Assembly: GCA_944320495.1 (NCBI GenBank)
Contig: CALUHR010000002.1
Coordinates: 36,609-100,608, forward strand
Source: Candidatus Methanomethylophilaceae archaeon
GTDB lineage: Archaea; Thermoplasmatota; Thermoplasmata; Methanomassiliicoccales; Methanomethylophilaceae
Direction of reading: 5' to 3'
Length of the DNA: 64,000 bases
Made by a program: the position numbers and the translations under genes. Shown in pieces: positions 56,689 through 64,000 of this stretch. Numbering within the stretch: the first letter of the stretch is position 1; every line of letters starts with the position of its first letter. Below the pieces are notes generated by a model. The model was not told where the DNA came from. It was given only the letters and a program-made list of their open reading frames with translations, and searched no databases.

Positions 56689-57722
56689 GGGTCGAAGCAG
56701 GACTCCGCCGGACGCACCGGGGTCCCCGGGACCCCGTCGTTCAGCGGATGCCTGCCGTCCCTTCCGTCGAATCCCGCGTAGAAGTCGACCGGGTGGCCGG
56801 CCGACCATCCCTTGGAGACGTCCTCGACGAACGCCGCCTCGTCGGACATTATGCGGACGGCCAGCGACAGGAACATCAGCGCCACGCAGAAGACCGCGCT
56901 GATCACTATGAGCGAGACCGCGTTCCATCCAGGGTCCGCAGCGTAGAGCAGGATCACGAGTGCCAGCAGCGCCGGGACGGCCATCCTCTTGGCGGTGCCT
57001 ATCAGACCGTCGAACAGCCTGAAGGTCGCTCCCGCGTGCTCTATGCGCACGTCCATCGTCGCGATGGAGAAGCTCAGGAGGGAGGCCGCGGCTATGTACA
57101 TGGACACGGCGACGGCCAGCATGTAGTTGTCCCCGACATCCGAGCGGAAACCGGCGTTGGCGGTGACGAACATCCACAGGAACGCCATGAGGACGAGTGC
57201 GGGGACCATAGACATGAGCCCCTGCCCCAGGGGCGCGCGGTCCCTGACTATGGTGCGGTTCATCCTCATGTTGCGGGCATCCAGACCGGGCGGCACGTCG
57301 AAGAGGAACAGCATCACGCGATCCATGACGGTGGGCGACGGCCTGGTGCGGCCGTGCTCCACGGATTCGAGCACGGTCAGAGCGAACCTCCTGGACGCCA
57401 GGTCCACGGCGGACGCCACGCCGACCGAGCCGATGAGGAGCATGGCCGAGACGGCCCCGAGCCTCCAATCCAGGAGGTACAGGACGACGGATACGGCTGC
57501 CGATATCCCCAGAGGGATCCATCTCCCCCTGACCAGCATGTCCCAGATGCCGAGGACGACGAAGGGCGCGGCGATGGCCGCGGACGACTCGTAGAAATCG
57601 ATGCCGTCGACGACGGAGGGCAGGACGACGGCGAGTATGACCGAGACGAGGATCGAGACCGCGAGGATGACAACGCGGATCCTCCCGTCCCTGTCGAGCA
57701 GTGTGTCTGCGCCGCCCTTCAT
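56673..57722 (-). CDS. Multi-pass membrane protein of unknown function
   Basis: A 349-residue protein with about eight hydrophobic helices arranged in pairs, long basic cytosolic segments between helices 4 and 5 (with RRFALTVLESVEHGRTRPS), and a soluble C-terminal tail of about 60 residues ending SCFDPQRKN. I see no motif of a known transporter or enzyme. Its start overlaps the stop of the small upstream gene by four bases (ATGA), so the two are translationally coupled. No function inferred. Confidence 0.74.
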   Translation of the reverse strand: MKGGADTLLDRDGRIRVVILAVSILVSVILAVVLPSVVDGIDFYESSAAIAAPFVVLGIWDMLVRGRWIPLGISAAVSVVLYLLDWRLGAVSAMLLIGSVGVASAVDLASRRFALTVLESVEHGRTRPSPTVMDRVMLFLFDVPPGLDARNMRMNRTIVRDRAPLGQGLMSMVPALVLMAFLWMFVTANAGFRSDVGDNYMLAVAVSMYIAAASLLSFSIATMDVRIEHAGATFRLFDGLIGTAKRMAVPALLALVILLYAADPGWNAVSLIVISAVFCVALMFLSLAVRIMSDEAAFVEDVSKGWSAGHPVDFYAGFDGRDGRHPLNDGVPGTPVRPAESCFDPQRKN

Positions 57723-58057
57723 TCCTTATCAGTCCACGCCTCGACGGTGACGGAAGCCTTGTCCCCGCGGAACACTCCGAGGAGGATTCCCATGCTGCGG
57801 GACTTGCCGGTCTCGAAGGGGCCGAACGTAGCCTCCAGGACGCCCTCCTTGTGGCACGCCGAGGAGCGGTCCTCCCTGGCGATCACCACATCGACCGGAT
57901 GGTCCGAGCTGATCCTGACCCTCAGCATGCGCCGGGGTTTCACATCGAGAGCGATCGGGACGACGTTCCTGTAGCATCCGTCGACCGTGATGTCGAAATC
58001 GCCGACAGAAACGGTCTCCGGACCGAACACTGTCTCCCTACCGCCGAACATTGGCAT
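57719..58057 (-). CDS. Small beta-rich protein of unknown function
   Basis: A 112-residue soluble protein with alternating hydrophobic strands (VSVGDFDITVDGCYRNVVPIAL, split as VGDFDITVDG and NVVPIALDV) and the ending GDKASVTVEAWTDKE, which resembles a jelly-roll or small beta-sandwich domain. No catalytic motif is evident. It precedes the membrane protein gene with a four-base overlap and follows cbf5 after 37 bases, so it may be the tail of the cbf5 transcript. Function unknown. Confidence 0.68.
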   Translation of the reverse strand: MPMFGGRETVFGPETVSVGDFDITVDGCYRNVVPIALDVKPRRMLRVRISSDHPVDVVIAREDRSSACHKEGVLEATFGPFETGKSRSMGILLGVFRGDKASVTVEAWTDKE

Positions 58058-58094
58058 CCCTGCATCCGGAAGACCGTGCCAGGATAAAACTGCT

Positions 58095-59105
58095 TCACTC
58101 GGGGAACGGATCGGGGGACCTGAGCTCCTCGAGATCCGTGGAGTATCTCCACATGCGCGGGTAGTGGCCCGGATCCATGATGACCCTGGTCGTCTCGACC
58201 GCGACGCCGGACCTCGCCGAAAGGACGCGGTCTGTGGACGTCGCCATCCTCCCGAGACCGACGAGCTCCCCGCGCGCCGTCATCATTGCGACGAGCGCGT
58301 TCTTCCTGATGCCCTCGTCGAGCATGTGGACACCCTTGACGGCGAGATCGGCGCCGTGGCAGACGGCGTCCACGGCGGTCGCCTTGACGATGACCTTCGG
58401 CAGAGGCTCGACCAGGACCTCCAGCGGGAGGATCATGTCCCTCAGGTACTCCCCGTGCCCGTACTGCTGCCAGAACACGTACGCATCCCTGATCTCCTGG
58501 AGGGTGTGGGCGCGCGCCTCCGTCATCCTGCCGGACCTCGTGCGCCTGAGCTCGGTCATGCTCGCACCGCATCCGAGGACATCCCCGACATCCACGCAGA
58601 GCGTGCGGACGTATGTGCCGGCATCGCAGTGAATGCGGAACAGGACGTCCCTGCCGCTGATGTCCAGGACCTCCAGCTCGTGGATGGTGCGGATCCTCAG
58701 CTGCCTCTTCACCGCCGAACGGACCGGGGGAAGCTGGTATATCTTCCCGACGAAGCGGGACATGACCTCCCTGACCCTGGCCTCCGGCCTGTCGCCGTGC
58801 AGCCTCATCAGGCACACGTACTCCTTGTCCGATGAGAGGACCACATCGGTCAGCCTGACGGCCTTGCCCAGGGTTATCGGCAGGACCCCGCTGACATACG
58901 GGTCCAGCGTCCCGCCGTGGCCGGCCTTCTCCATGCCCAGCGCGTCCCTCGCCCAGGCGGTGGCCTGGTGCGACGTAGGGCCGCGGGGCTTGTCGAGGAT
59001 TATGACCCCGCCCCTGAGAAGCTCCCCCAGAGTGCGGTCGGATGGCCTCACGCCCCAGCGGTCAGGCACCGCGTCGGGATCCTTAATGACCAGCCTGCCA
59101 GGCAT
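58095..59105 (-). CDS. cbf5: tRNA/rRNA pseudouridine synthase Cbf5 (TruB family)
   Basis: Catalytic subunit of the H/ACA ribonucleoprotein that modifies rRNA and tRNA. The 336-residue protein has the TruB motif GGVIILDKPRGPTSHQ, the catalytic aspartate in GGTLDPYVSG (about residues 65-74), LCGTYVR-like DAGTYVRTLCVD, and a C-terminal PUA domain (about residues 245-320). Its start overlaps the cmk gene by 23 bases at the end of the spc-like operon, the usual place in archaea. Confidence 0.95.
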   Translation of the reverse strand: MPGRLVIKDPDAVPDRWGVRPSDRTLGELLRGGVIILDKPRGPTSHQATAWARDALGMEKAGHGGTLDPYVSGVLPITLGKAVRLTDVVLSSDKEYVCLMRLHGDRPEARVREVMSRFVGKIYQLPPVRSAVKRQLRIRTIHELEVLDISGRDVLFRIHCDAGTYVRTLCVDVGDVLGCGASMTELRRTRSGRMTEARAHTLQEIRDAYVFWQQYGHGEYLRDMILPLEVLVEPLPKVIVKATAVDAVCHGADLAVKGVHMLDEGIRKNALVAMMTARGELVGLGRMATSTDRVLSARSGVAVETTRVIMDPGHYPRMWRYSTDLEELRSPDPFPE

Positions 59106-59625
59106 TCAGACCCTCCAGGATGGTATCGAGCACCTGGTCCGGGTCCATGTCGTCGGTGTTGATCACGAGGTCGTAGACGCTCAGATCCTCGATGTCTATG
59201 CCGTACCACTGCTTGTAGCGCTTGGCTTCGGACCTCTGCCTCTCCACGGTGGCGGCGGTGGCCTCCTCGAGGGTCTCGCCCTCGCGCAGACCGACCCTCT
59301 GCATCCTGACCTCGGGGCTGGCACAGATGTGGATCTTGAACGCCTCGATGCCGTTGCGGGAGAGCATGTACGCGGACAGCCTGGACTCGAGGATCAGATC
59401 CTCGTGGGTCCTGGCCATCTGGAGGATCCTCTCGTCGATCATGTTGTCGATAGAAGGGTCCCTCTCCGCCAGCTCGCCGAGCTGGGTGAGGGTAAGGTGT
59501 TTCTCTGCGGCCAGCTCCCTGAAGATCCTGCCGAAGACGACGGCCTCGAGGCCTAGCGTCTCCGACAGCTTGCTGCAGGCGGTGGTCTTGCCTGATCCCG
59601 GAGGACCGCTTATGGTTATTCTCAT
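59083..59625 (-). CDS. cmk: Cytidylate kinase, archaeal type
   Basis: Phosphorylates CMP/dCMP. The 180-residue protein starts MRITISGPPGSGKTTACSKL with the P-loop (residues 7-15), and has the short archaeal Cmk architecture with VFGRIFRELA, RDPSIDNMIDERI and LILESRLSAYML. It overlaps the EMC3-like gene by four bases (ATGA) and cbf5 by 23 bases. Ends in TAA, one of three such stops in the window. Confidence 0.94.
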   Translation of the reverse strand: MRITISGPPGSGKTTACSKLSETLGLEAVVFGRIFRELAAEKHLTLTQLGELAERDPSIDNMIDERILQMARTHEDLILESRLSAYMLSRNGIEAFKIHICASPEVRMQRVGLREGETLEEATAATVERQRSEAKRYKQWYGIDIEDLSVYDLVINTDDMDPDQVLDTILEGLNAWQAGH

Positions 59626-60359
59626 TCGATCTCAGCCTTCTTGACCTCGAGGTCCAGCTGCCTGAGGTGCTTCCTCAGGAAGATGAACCTGATCAGCCTG
59701 TTCTCGATCTGTCCGATCGGCATGCTCACCATGGTGTAGATGATGATCCATGAGGGCATGAACCCGAGCAGATAGGTGTTCAGGTCGTAGCCCATGGACC
59801 AGGGGATGTCCGCCAGCGGAGGGTTCTCCAGGGAGAAGTAGACGGGGTCCACTCCGTTCCCCAGGGCGGGGTCCGCCAGCAGGAAGTACCATACCCAGGC
59901 GTACACGGGGAGCAGGAAGATCATGGTTATGGGCATGGTCTTCATCTGCTGCGTGCTGGCCTCCATGGACATAGCCATGATCTGCGGCTGCATCTCCTGG
60001 AGCTTCTTCATCTTGAACAGGTTGTTCTCCACCCTTGCCTGGCGGAACTCCCTGTTGAAGTCGCTCTGGATCTGCTGGTTCCTGGCCATCTTGATCGGAT
60101 CCGTCATCAGGCTCCTGACGATGGTGCTGACCGTAATCATGATCAGGCCGGCGATTATCAGCGTCAGGACCGGATACTGTCCGTCGAAGGCGATGTACCT
60201 GAACACGAAGTCCAGGGCCTGGCCGATCTGGGCCCTGAACATCATGACGACCATCATGATGACCAGGACCAGCATCATGCCGATCATCGTCTTGGACGAC
60301 ATCGGCGGGGCCTGGTTCTGGACCTGCTGCATGCTCTGTGGACTGCCTGGGTTGGGCAC
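59622..60359 (-). CDS. EMC3/TMCO1-like (DUF106) membrane insertase
   Basis: Member of the Oxa1/YidC/Alb3 superfamily in its archaeal DUF106 form, thought to help insert membrane proteins alongside SecY. The 245-residue protein has one N-terminal hydrophobic helix (about residues 24-42), a coiled-coil cytosolic hairpin (MARNQQIQSDFNREFRQARV, about residues 91-110) and two or three C-terminal helices. The start is a GTG at 60359 just after the secY stop, with GGAGAGTGA as ribosome binding site; an ATG nine codons later is the alternative. Confidence 0.9.
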   Translation of the reverse strand: MPNPGSPQSMQQVQNQAPPMSSKTMIGMMLVLVIMMVVMMFRAQIGQALDFVFRYIAFDGQYPVLTLIIAGLIMITVSTIVRSLMTDPIKMARNQQIQSDFNREFRQARVENNLFKMKKLQEMQPQIMAMSMEASTQQMKTMPITMIFLLPVYAWVWYFLLADPALGNGVDPVYFSLENPPLADIPWSMGYDLNTYLLGFMPSWIIIYTMVSMPIGQIENRLIRFIFLRKHLRQLDLEVKKAEIE

Positions 60360-60363
60360 TCGA

Positions 60364-61902
60364 TCACTCTCCGTTTCCGAAGAATCCGCGCATCACCGGG
60401 TTCATCTCCATCATCTGCTCGCGGCCCATGGCCTCATAGAGGTGGATGATGATTCCCACGCACAGCAGCACTCCTGTACCGCTCGCGTTACCCGTGGTTC
60501 CGATCATGTCGGCTCCCGCGGCCAGTGCACCGACCATCGCTCCAGACATGATGGTGATGGTGGGGATGTACCTCTCCAGCACCCTCTTGAGGACGCGGGG
60601 GTCGCGCCTGAATCCGGGGATCTGCATGCCGCTGCGCTGGATCTGGTTGGCCACCGATTCCGGACCGAGGTTGGTGGTGTCCACCCAGAACTTGGCGAAC
60701 ATGATGGATCCCATGACCATCACCGTGAAGTAGATGGCCACGTGAGCCAGGTTCTGTATCGCGTTGTGTCCGTTGCCGTAGTACGACGGATCGAGTATGG
60801 GCATGAGCCAGCTGTTCAGTCCGGTGGGCGCCGACAGGTACCACGCTATACCTCCCGCGGCCGTGGTCGACCCGTCCTCGAAGTAGCCGATGCTGGCATT
60901 TCCTCCGAGCAGGGGGATCTGGCTGAGGAAGTCGTTGCTGAAGAGCAGCAGCGCGGTCATGCTGACGATGGCGAGCAGCGAGGACATCAGGATGACCGGG
61001 ATGTTGCTCGCGTACATCAGCTTGATCGGGTAGCGACCCCTCGCACCCCTGGCGTTGCCATGTGCCAGCGGCAGCTCGATACGGGAGGATTCCAGATACG
61101 CGACGACCAGGAAGATCGCTATGGTTCCCACCAGGGCGATCATCGGGTTGTTGTTGTTCAGGAACACCTGCTCGTAGTAGCCTCCGGCCCACTGGTCCGG
61201 GGATGCGTTGAACACGTAGTACAGCGCCATCGGGATGGTACCCGCAGGGGGGTTGCTGAGGCTCATGGCCGCAGACGTGTCCACGGGATACCAGTTGAGG
61301 GCTCCCGTGAACAGCGACTGGGCCACGCCAGCAGCGATGAACAGCGATATTCCGCTGCCGATTCCCCATTTGGACACCACCTCGTCCATCATGAACAGGA
61401 TGTACGATCCTGCGAACAGCTGGACGATCAGCAGTATCTTGGCGCCCGCGCTGCCCAGTGCATCGACGGCTCCGTCCGAGGGGACCAGGTATCCGAATAC
61501 CTGGGGGATAGCCTCGAAGAGGATCATGACGATGACGAGCAGCTTGAGCACCGACTGATAGCAGGCCTTGTCCTCGCGCCTTGTGAGGTCGAGTTTGATG
61601 ATCTTCGCGCCGACGAACAGCTGCATGATGATGGAAGCCGTTACGATCGGCCCGATGCCGAGTTGCAGTATGGAACCGGAAGCTCCTGCCATGATGGTCC
61701 TATACTGTGCGAATATGTCCAGCGACTCGGACTGGTCCAAGCCGTACAGGTACACATTGGTCATCACGAAGTAGAGGACCAATATGATGATGACCCACAT
61801 CATCTTAGTCCTGAAGTGCACGTGCCCCTCAGGACGTTTGACGGAGGGTAGCCTGTCGCTCAAGGGTTTTACCTTGTACAACAGGCTCGGTGTCTCTTCC
61901 AT
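60364..61902 (-). CDS. secY: Preprotein translocase subunit SecY
   Basis: Pore subunit of the Sec translocon. The 512-residue protein has ten transmembrane helices; the plug region follows helix 1, GIGPIVTASIIMQLFVG (about residues 82-98) is helix 2, and the cytosolic loop with RYPIKLMYASNIPVIL (about residues 287-302) and the C-terminal FRRDPRVLKRVLERYIP loop are typical. It lies in the spc operon between uL15 and the EMC3-like gene. The adk gene often found next to secY is absent here. Confidence 0.96.
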   Translation of the reverse strand: MEETPSLLYKVKPLSDRLPSVKRPEGHVHFRTKMMWVIIILVLYFVMTNVYLYGLDQSESLDIFAQYRTIMAGASGSILQLGIGPIVTASIIMQLFVGAKIIKLDLTRREDKACYQSVLKLLVIVMILFEAIPQVFGYLVPSDGAVDALGSAGAKILLIVQLFAGSYILFMMDEVVSKWGIGSGISLFIAAGVAQSLFTGALNWYPVDTSAAMSLSNPPAGTIPMALYYVFNASPDQWAGGYYEQVFLNNNNPMIALVGTIAIFLVVAYLESSRIELPLAHGNARGARGRYPIKLMYASNIPVILMSSLLAIVSMTALLLFSNDFLSQIPLLGGNASIGYFEDGSTTAAGGIAWYLSAPTGLNSWLMPILDPSYYGNGHNAIQNLAHVAIYFTVMVMGSIMFAKFWVDTTNLGPESVANQIQRSGMQIPGFRRDPRVLKRVLERYIPTITIMSGAMVGALAAGADMIGTTGNASGTGVLLCVGIIIHLYEAMGREQMMEMNPVMRGFFGNGE

Positions 61903-61928
61903 CCCTATCTACACTCCCGACAGTGATC

Positions 61929-62363
61929 TCACTCAGCGGCTGCTTCAGCGATCGAACCCCCGGCACCGGAGATCTTCTCGCGGGCCTTCTCGGACGCCTC
62001 GGCGACCGTGACGTTTACCGCGATGTCGATGCTCCCGTTGCCGAGGAGCTTGTCGATGCCCGCCTGGGAGAGGTCGACGGTGTACGCCTCCCCCTCCTTC
62101 TTGGCGAAGCCCATGGAAACGAACCTCTCGATCTGCTCGGAGAGTTCGCCCACGTTGATGGTGCGGTTGGCCTGCACCATGCACTGGGGTCTCTTGAACC
62201 CGTGGCGGCCGTAGTGGTCCCTGTCGTACTTGAGCATCCCGATCTTACCGGTCTTGCCCAGTCCGGCCTGTCCGTGACCGCCGATGATACCGGCACCGCG
62301 GCCGGATTTCTTGCCGCGGCCGTGGGTCCTGTAGCCCCTGAACTTCTTGGTTCTGCTTGGCAT
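61929..62363 (-). CDS. rpl15: Ribosomal protein uL15
   Basis: Large-subunit protein of 144 residues with the typical Gly/Arg/Lys-rich N-terminus (KKFRGYRTHGRGKKSGRGAG, about residues 5-24), which threads into rRNA, and the C-terminal globular part with DLSQAGIDKLLGNG. I start at the ATG at 62363; upstream codons belong to the uL30 end. Spc operon order uL30-uL15-secY is conserved. Confidence 0.96.
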   Translation of the reverse strand: MPSRTKKFRGYRTHGRGKKSGRGAGIIGGHGQAGLGKTGKIGMLKYDRDHYGRHGFKRPQCMVQANRTINVGELSEQIERFVSMGFAKKEGEAYTVDLSQAGIDKLLGNGSIDIAVNVTVAEASEKAREKISGAGGSIAEAAAE

Positions 62364-62373
62364 TCCTCGCACC

Positions 62374-62838
62374 TCACAGCATCCTGTTGATGAGGGCGTT
62401 GATCTCCGCTCCCCTGTATCCCAGGGCACCGCCGTTCTGGAACGAGCGCTTGTTGCCCTCGTATCCCTTCACGGGCGGGTGGAGGCGGAAGACGGGCTTG
62501 GCGCCCTCGACGTCCTTCATCTTGTAGTCGTTCTCGATGATCGCTTTCGCCATGTCCTCGACGGTGGCGAACTCGGAGTTCTCCTTGAGGTAGTCGTCGG
62601 TGACGGAGTCGTCGCCGGCCACACGTCCGCGGGCGCGGATCATGGCGGCGAGGGTCTCCTGGTCGACCTCTCCCCAGGTGCAGTAGTCCTTGACCTTCTG
62701 GAGCATCCCCTTGGTGGATGCGTTCTCGGGGACGACCACGCAGTGGTTGACCCTGGTGAGGCCCAGGAGGCCCATGGTGTGCTCGATGTCGTAGTTGACG
62801 TCCGGAATTCCGCGGACGCGGATGACTGCGTACGCCAT
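62374..62838 (-). CDS. rpl30: Ribosomal protein uL30
   Basis: 154-residue archaeal/eukaryotic-type uL30 beginning MAYAVIRVRGIPDVNYDIEH, with LGLTRVNHCVVVPEN typical of the family and the archaeal C-terminal extension (VFRLHPPVKGYEGNKRSF). The ATG at 62838 follows the uS5 stop by two bases and has GGAGGAGTGA upstream. Confidence 0.96.
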   Translation of the reverse strand: MAYAVIRVRGIPDVNYDIEHTMGLLGLTRVNHCVVVPENASTKGMLQKVKDYCTWGEVDQETLAAMIRARGRVAGDDSVTDDYLKENSEFATVEDMAKAIIENDYKMKDVEGAKPVFRLHPPVKGYEGNKRSFQNGGALGYRGAEINALINRML

Positions 62839-62840
62839 GC

Positions 62841-63515
62841 TCACTCCTCCTCCTGCTCGGACTCGGCGTAGCTGACACCGGTGGGACCGGAAACGATGTT
62901 CAGGTCCTTGGCCTGCTCCTCGGTGACCCTCATGCGTGAGGTCATCCTCAGGGCGTCGAAGGTGGCCATCGCGTAGTTGACCTTGGTCTTCGTGTTGCCC
63001 CTGGCGAATCCCCACGCGTCGTGGACTCCGGCGAGGGTCAGCAGGCTCTTGGCGACATCGCCGACGGCCAGGGAGACACCCCTGGGTGCCGGTTTGAGCG
63101 TGACGGTGACGGATCCGGTGGATCCGACGACCTCGAACGGAAGGCTGTGGGCCTGTCCGCATCCGCACTGCCAGGAGCCGCAGCCCCTCTTGATCTCGAT
63201 CATGTTCAGCTTGGCGTTGTCGATGGCCTTCTTGATAGAAGGTCCGACCTCCTTGCCTTTGGCCCTGCCGATTCCGATGAACCCGTCGCCGTTTCCGACG
63301 ATGCAGGTGACCGCGAACCTGACCCTCCTTCCGGAGTCGGTCATCCTCTGGACCATGTTGAGGTCGATGACCTCGTCCTTGAGGTCAGGCAGGAGGATGT
63401 CCACGATCTCGGGCTCACGGAGGGGCAGCTTGGTGGCGAGGGCGTCGCTCATGGTCGTGCTCTCTCCGTTGAGGACCATCTGCCCGAGCCTTGTCTTGGG
63501 TACCCAGTCAGCCAT
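62841..63515 (-). CDS. rps5: Ribosomal protein uS5
   Basis: 224-residue small-subunit protein starting MADWVPKTRLGQMVLNGE, with FAVTCIVGNGDGFIGIGRAKGKEV (split as CIVGNGDGFIG and GRAKGKEVGPS) of the S5 N-terminal double-stranded RNA-binding domain, GSWQCGCGQAHSLPF and the C-terminal domain GRGVSLAVGD-like APRGVSLAVGD. An acidic tail ends the protein. One base separates it from uL18. Confidence 0.96.
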   Translation of the reverse strand: MADWVPKTRLGQMVLNGESTTMSDALATKLPLREPEIVDILLPDLKDEVIDLNMVQRMTDSGRRVRFAVTCIVGNGDGFIGIGRAKGKEVGPSIKKAIDNAKLNMIEIKRGCGSWQCGCGQAHSLPFEVVGSTGSVTVTLKPAPRGVSLAVGDVAKSLLTLAGVHDAWGFARGNTKTKVNYAMATFDALRMTSRMRVTEEQAKDLNIVSGPTGVSYAESEQEEE

Positions 63516-63516
63516 T

Positions 63517-64000
63517 TCACTCAGCCTCCATCTTCTCTTTGAGGCTGTTCAGGTCAGCCTCGATCCCTTCGTCGATGTGCTTCCCGAGGATCCTGTCTTC
63601 GTCGGGGAGGACGTCCTCGCCGTGGGGAACCTCGAGGCCGGCATCGCACATGCCGGCGACGGTGGCGAAGAGGACTCCGCCGTGCTGGACCTTCTGCATG
63701 CCGATGTCGAGCACAGCGTACTCGATGCCGGCGGCGACGGCCCTCTTCCCGGCCAGGTACCCGACCAGGTATGCGGCGGGTATGGACGAGCAGGAGTGGT
63801 TCCAGCCCATGGCCTTCAGCTCTTTGGTGCTGGCGGCGACGAGGACCTTGTCCCCCTCCATGCCGAACTCGGCCATCTGGACGGTGATGTTCTTGTTGGA
63901 CCTCCTGACGACGGCCCTGGCCTCCTGGCTCGTGAGGAGCCTGCGGCGGGCGTAGTAGTCGGTGCGGTTCTCTCTTCTCCTGCGGAATGCTACTTTGTAT
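63517..64000 (-). CDS. rpl18: Ribosomal protein uL18, 5' part beyond the window
   Basis: The 5S-rRNA-binding protein uL18. The readable frame continues to the right edge, beginning YKVAFRRRRENRTDYYARRR, so the start codon lies a few codons outside the window. Features include the N-terminal basic helix, NKNITVQMAEFGMEGDKV, and WNHSCSSIPAAYLVGYLAGKR. About 161 codons are present, so nearly the whole protein is here. It begins the visible part of the spc operon. Confidence 0.94.
   Translation of the reverse strand, partial: YKVAFRRRRENRTDYYARRRLLTSQEARAVVRRSNKNITVQMAEFGMEGDKVLVAASTKELKAMGWNHSCSSIPAAYLVGYLAGKRAVAAGIEYAVLDIGMQKVQHGGVLFATVAGMCDAGLEVPHGEDVLPDEDRILGKHIDEGIEADLNSLKEKMEAE

Noticed and set aside
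53497..57522. A 1341-codon minus-strand frame spanning pheS, trpS and a membrane gene
   Set aside because: Only the last 505 codons encode PheS; the rest is off-frame reading of trpS and neighbouring genes.
1..64000. CRISPR arrays, rRNA genes, insertion sequences, prophage
   Set aside because: No regularly spaced repeats, no rRNA-like sequence, no transposase, integrase or phage structural genes seen on either strand.

Overview
The window is a gene-dense, GC-rich (roughly 60 percent) piece of an archaeal chromosome, almost certainly a methanogen of the order Methanomassiliicoccales (Thermoplasmatota). The domain is clear from archaeal Sec61-beta, SecY, Cbf5, aRF1, Dph2, eS1, eL37, PurP, D-aminoacyl-tRNA deacylase, TATA-box promoters with very short leaders, and intron-containing tRNA-Trp and tRNA-Met genes. 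Methanogen lifestyle is indicated by heterodisulfide reductase HdrBC and a hydrogenase maturation protease. The order is an inference from gene content and stop usage: of about 68 genes whose stop I could read, about 64 end in TGA, 3 in TAA and only one in TAG. One further TAG lies inside a conserved domain-coding frame, as expected in a lineage that decodes UAG as pyrrolysine.

Layout. 1-4.7 kb: end of dph2, secG, a CPA2 antiporter and two long acidic unknown proteins. 4.7-9.3 kb: metal homeostasis, with a NikR-like repressor divergent from a ZIP transporter around a shared operator, a TerC/Alx exporter, and a CsoR repressor with a P1B ATPase, each preceded by matching inverted-repeat operators. 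9.3-13.2 kb: acetate-type transporter, an ABC exporter whose permease frame is fused to a VOC domain, tRNA-Glu and nadE. 13.2-18.9 kb: nitrilase, tRNA-Ser and an amino-acid operon (ACT protein, homoserine dehydrogenase, citramalate synthase, ACT protein, DUF711). 19-23.4 kb: tRNA-Trp with a box C/D guide in its intron, eL41, tRNA-Arg, small membrane and flavin proteins, the candidate UAG-containing gene, tRNA-Ala, purF and eL37.

23.4-28.2 kb: YkgJ-type protein, dihydroorotase, AMMECR1, a small helical protein, an ArsA/Get3 ATPase and tRNA-Met. 28.3-34.3 kb: eS1, hdrB-hdrC with an upstream LysR/ModE-like regulator, hydrogenase protease, M16 peptidase, PAC2 protein. 34.3-44.4 kb: zinc-ribbon protein, membrane protein, a PUA/PAPS-reductase/ferredoxin protein, M50 protease, DUF1846, GlcD-type flavoprotein, HyuA-like protein, adenylate kinase. 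44.5-52.3 kb: tRNA-Gln, purP, a surface-anchored protein, a GNAT-argS-aRF1 cluster, pyrH and dtdA. 52.3-58.1 kb: HTH/TPR regulator, pheS, trpS, unknown and membrane proteins. 58.1-64 kb: the distal spc ribosomal operon read leftwards (uL18, uS5, uL30, uL15, secY, EMC3-like, cmk, cbf5).

The most interesting observations are the in-frame UAG in the RecG-C-like gene at 20.7-21.6 kb, the TAG stop of nadE lying inside the overlapping tRNA-Glu gene, two convergent genes whose expected stop appears to have become CGA at the same CGATCA context, and GC-rich hairpins after many stop codons. There are no rRNA genes, CRISPR arrays, insertion sequences or prophage genes. No gene-free stretch exceeds 300 bases; the longest (29147-29438, 39745-39989, 44357-44541, 20548-20729) hold promoters and hairpins only.
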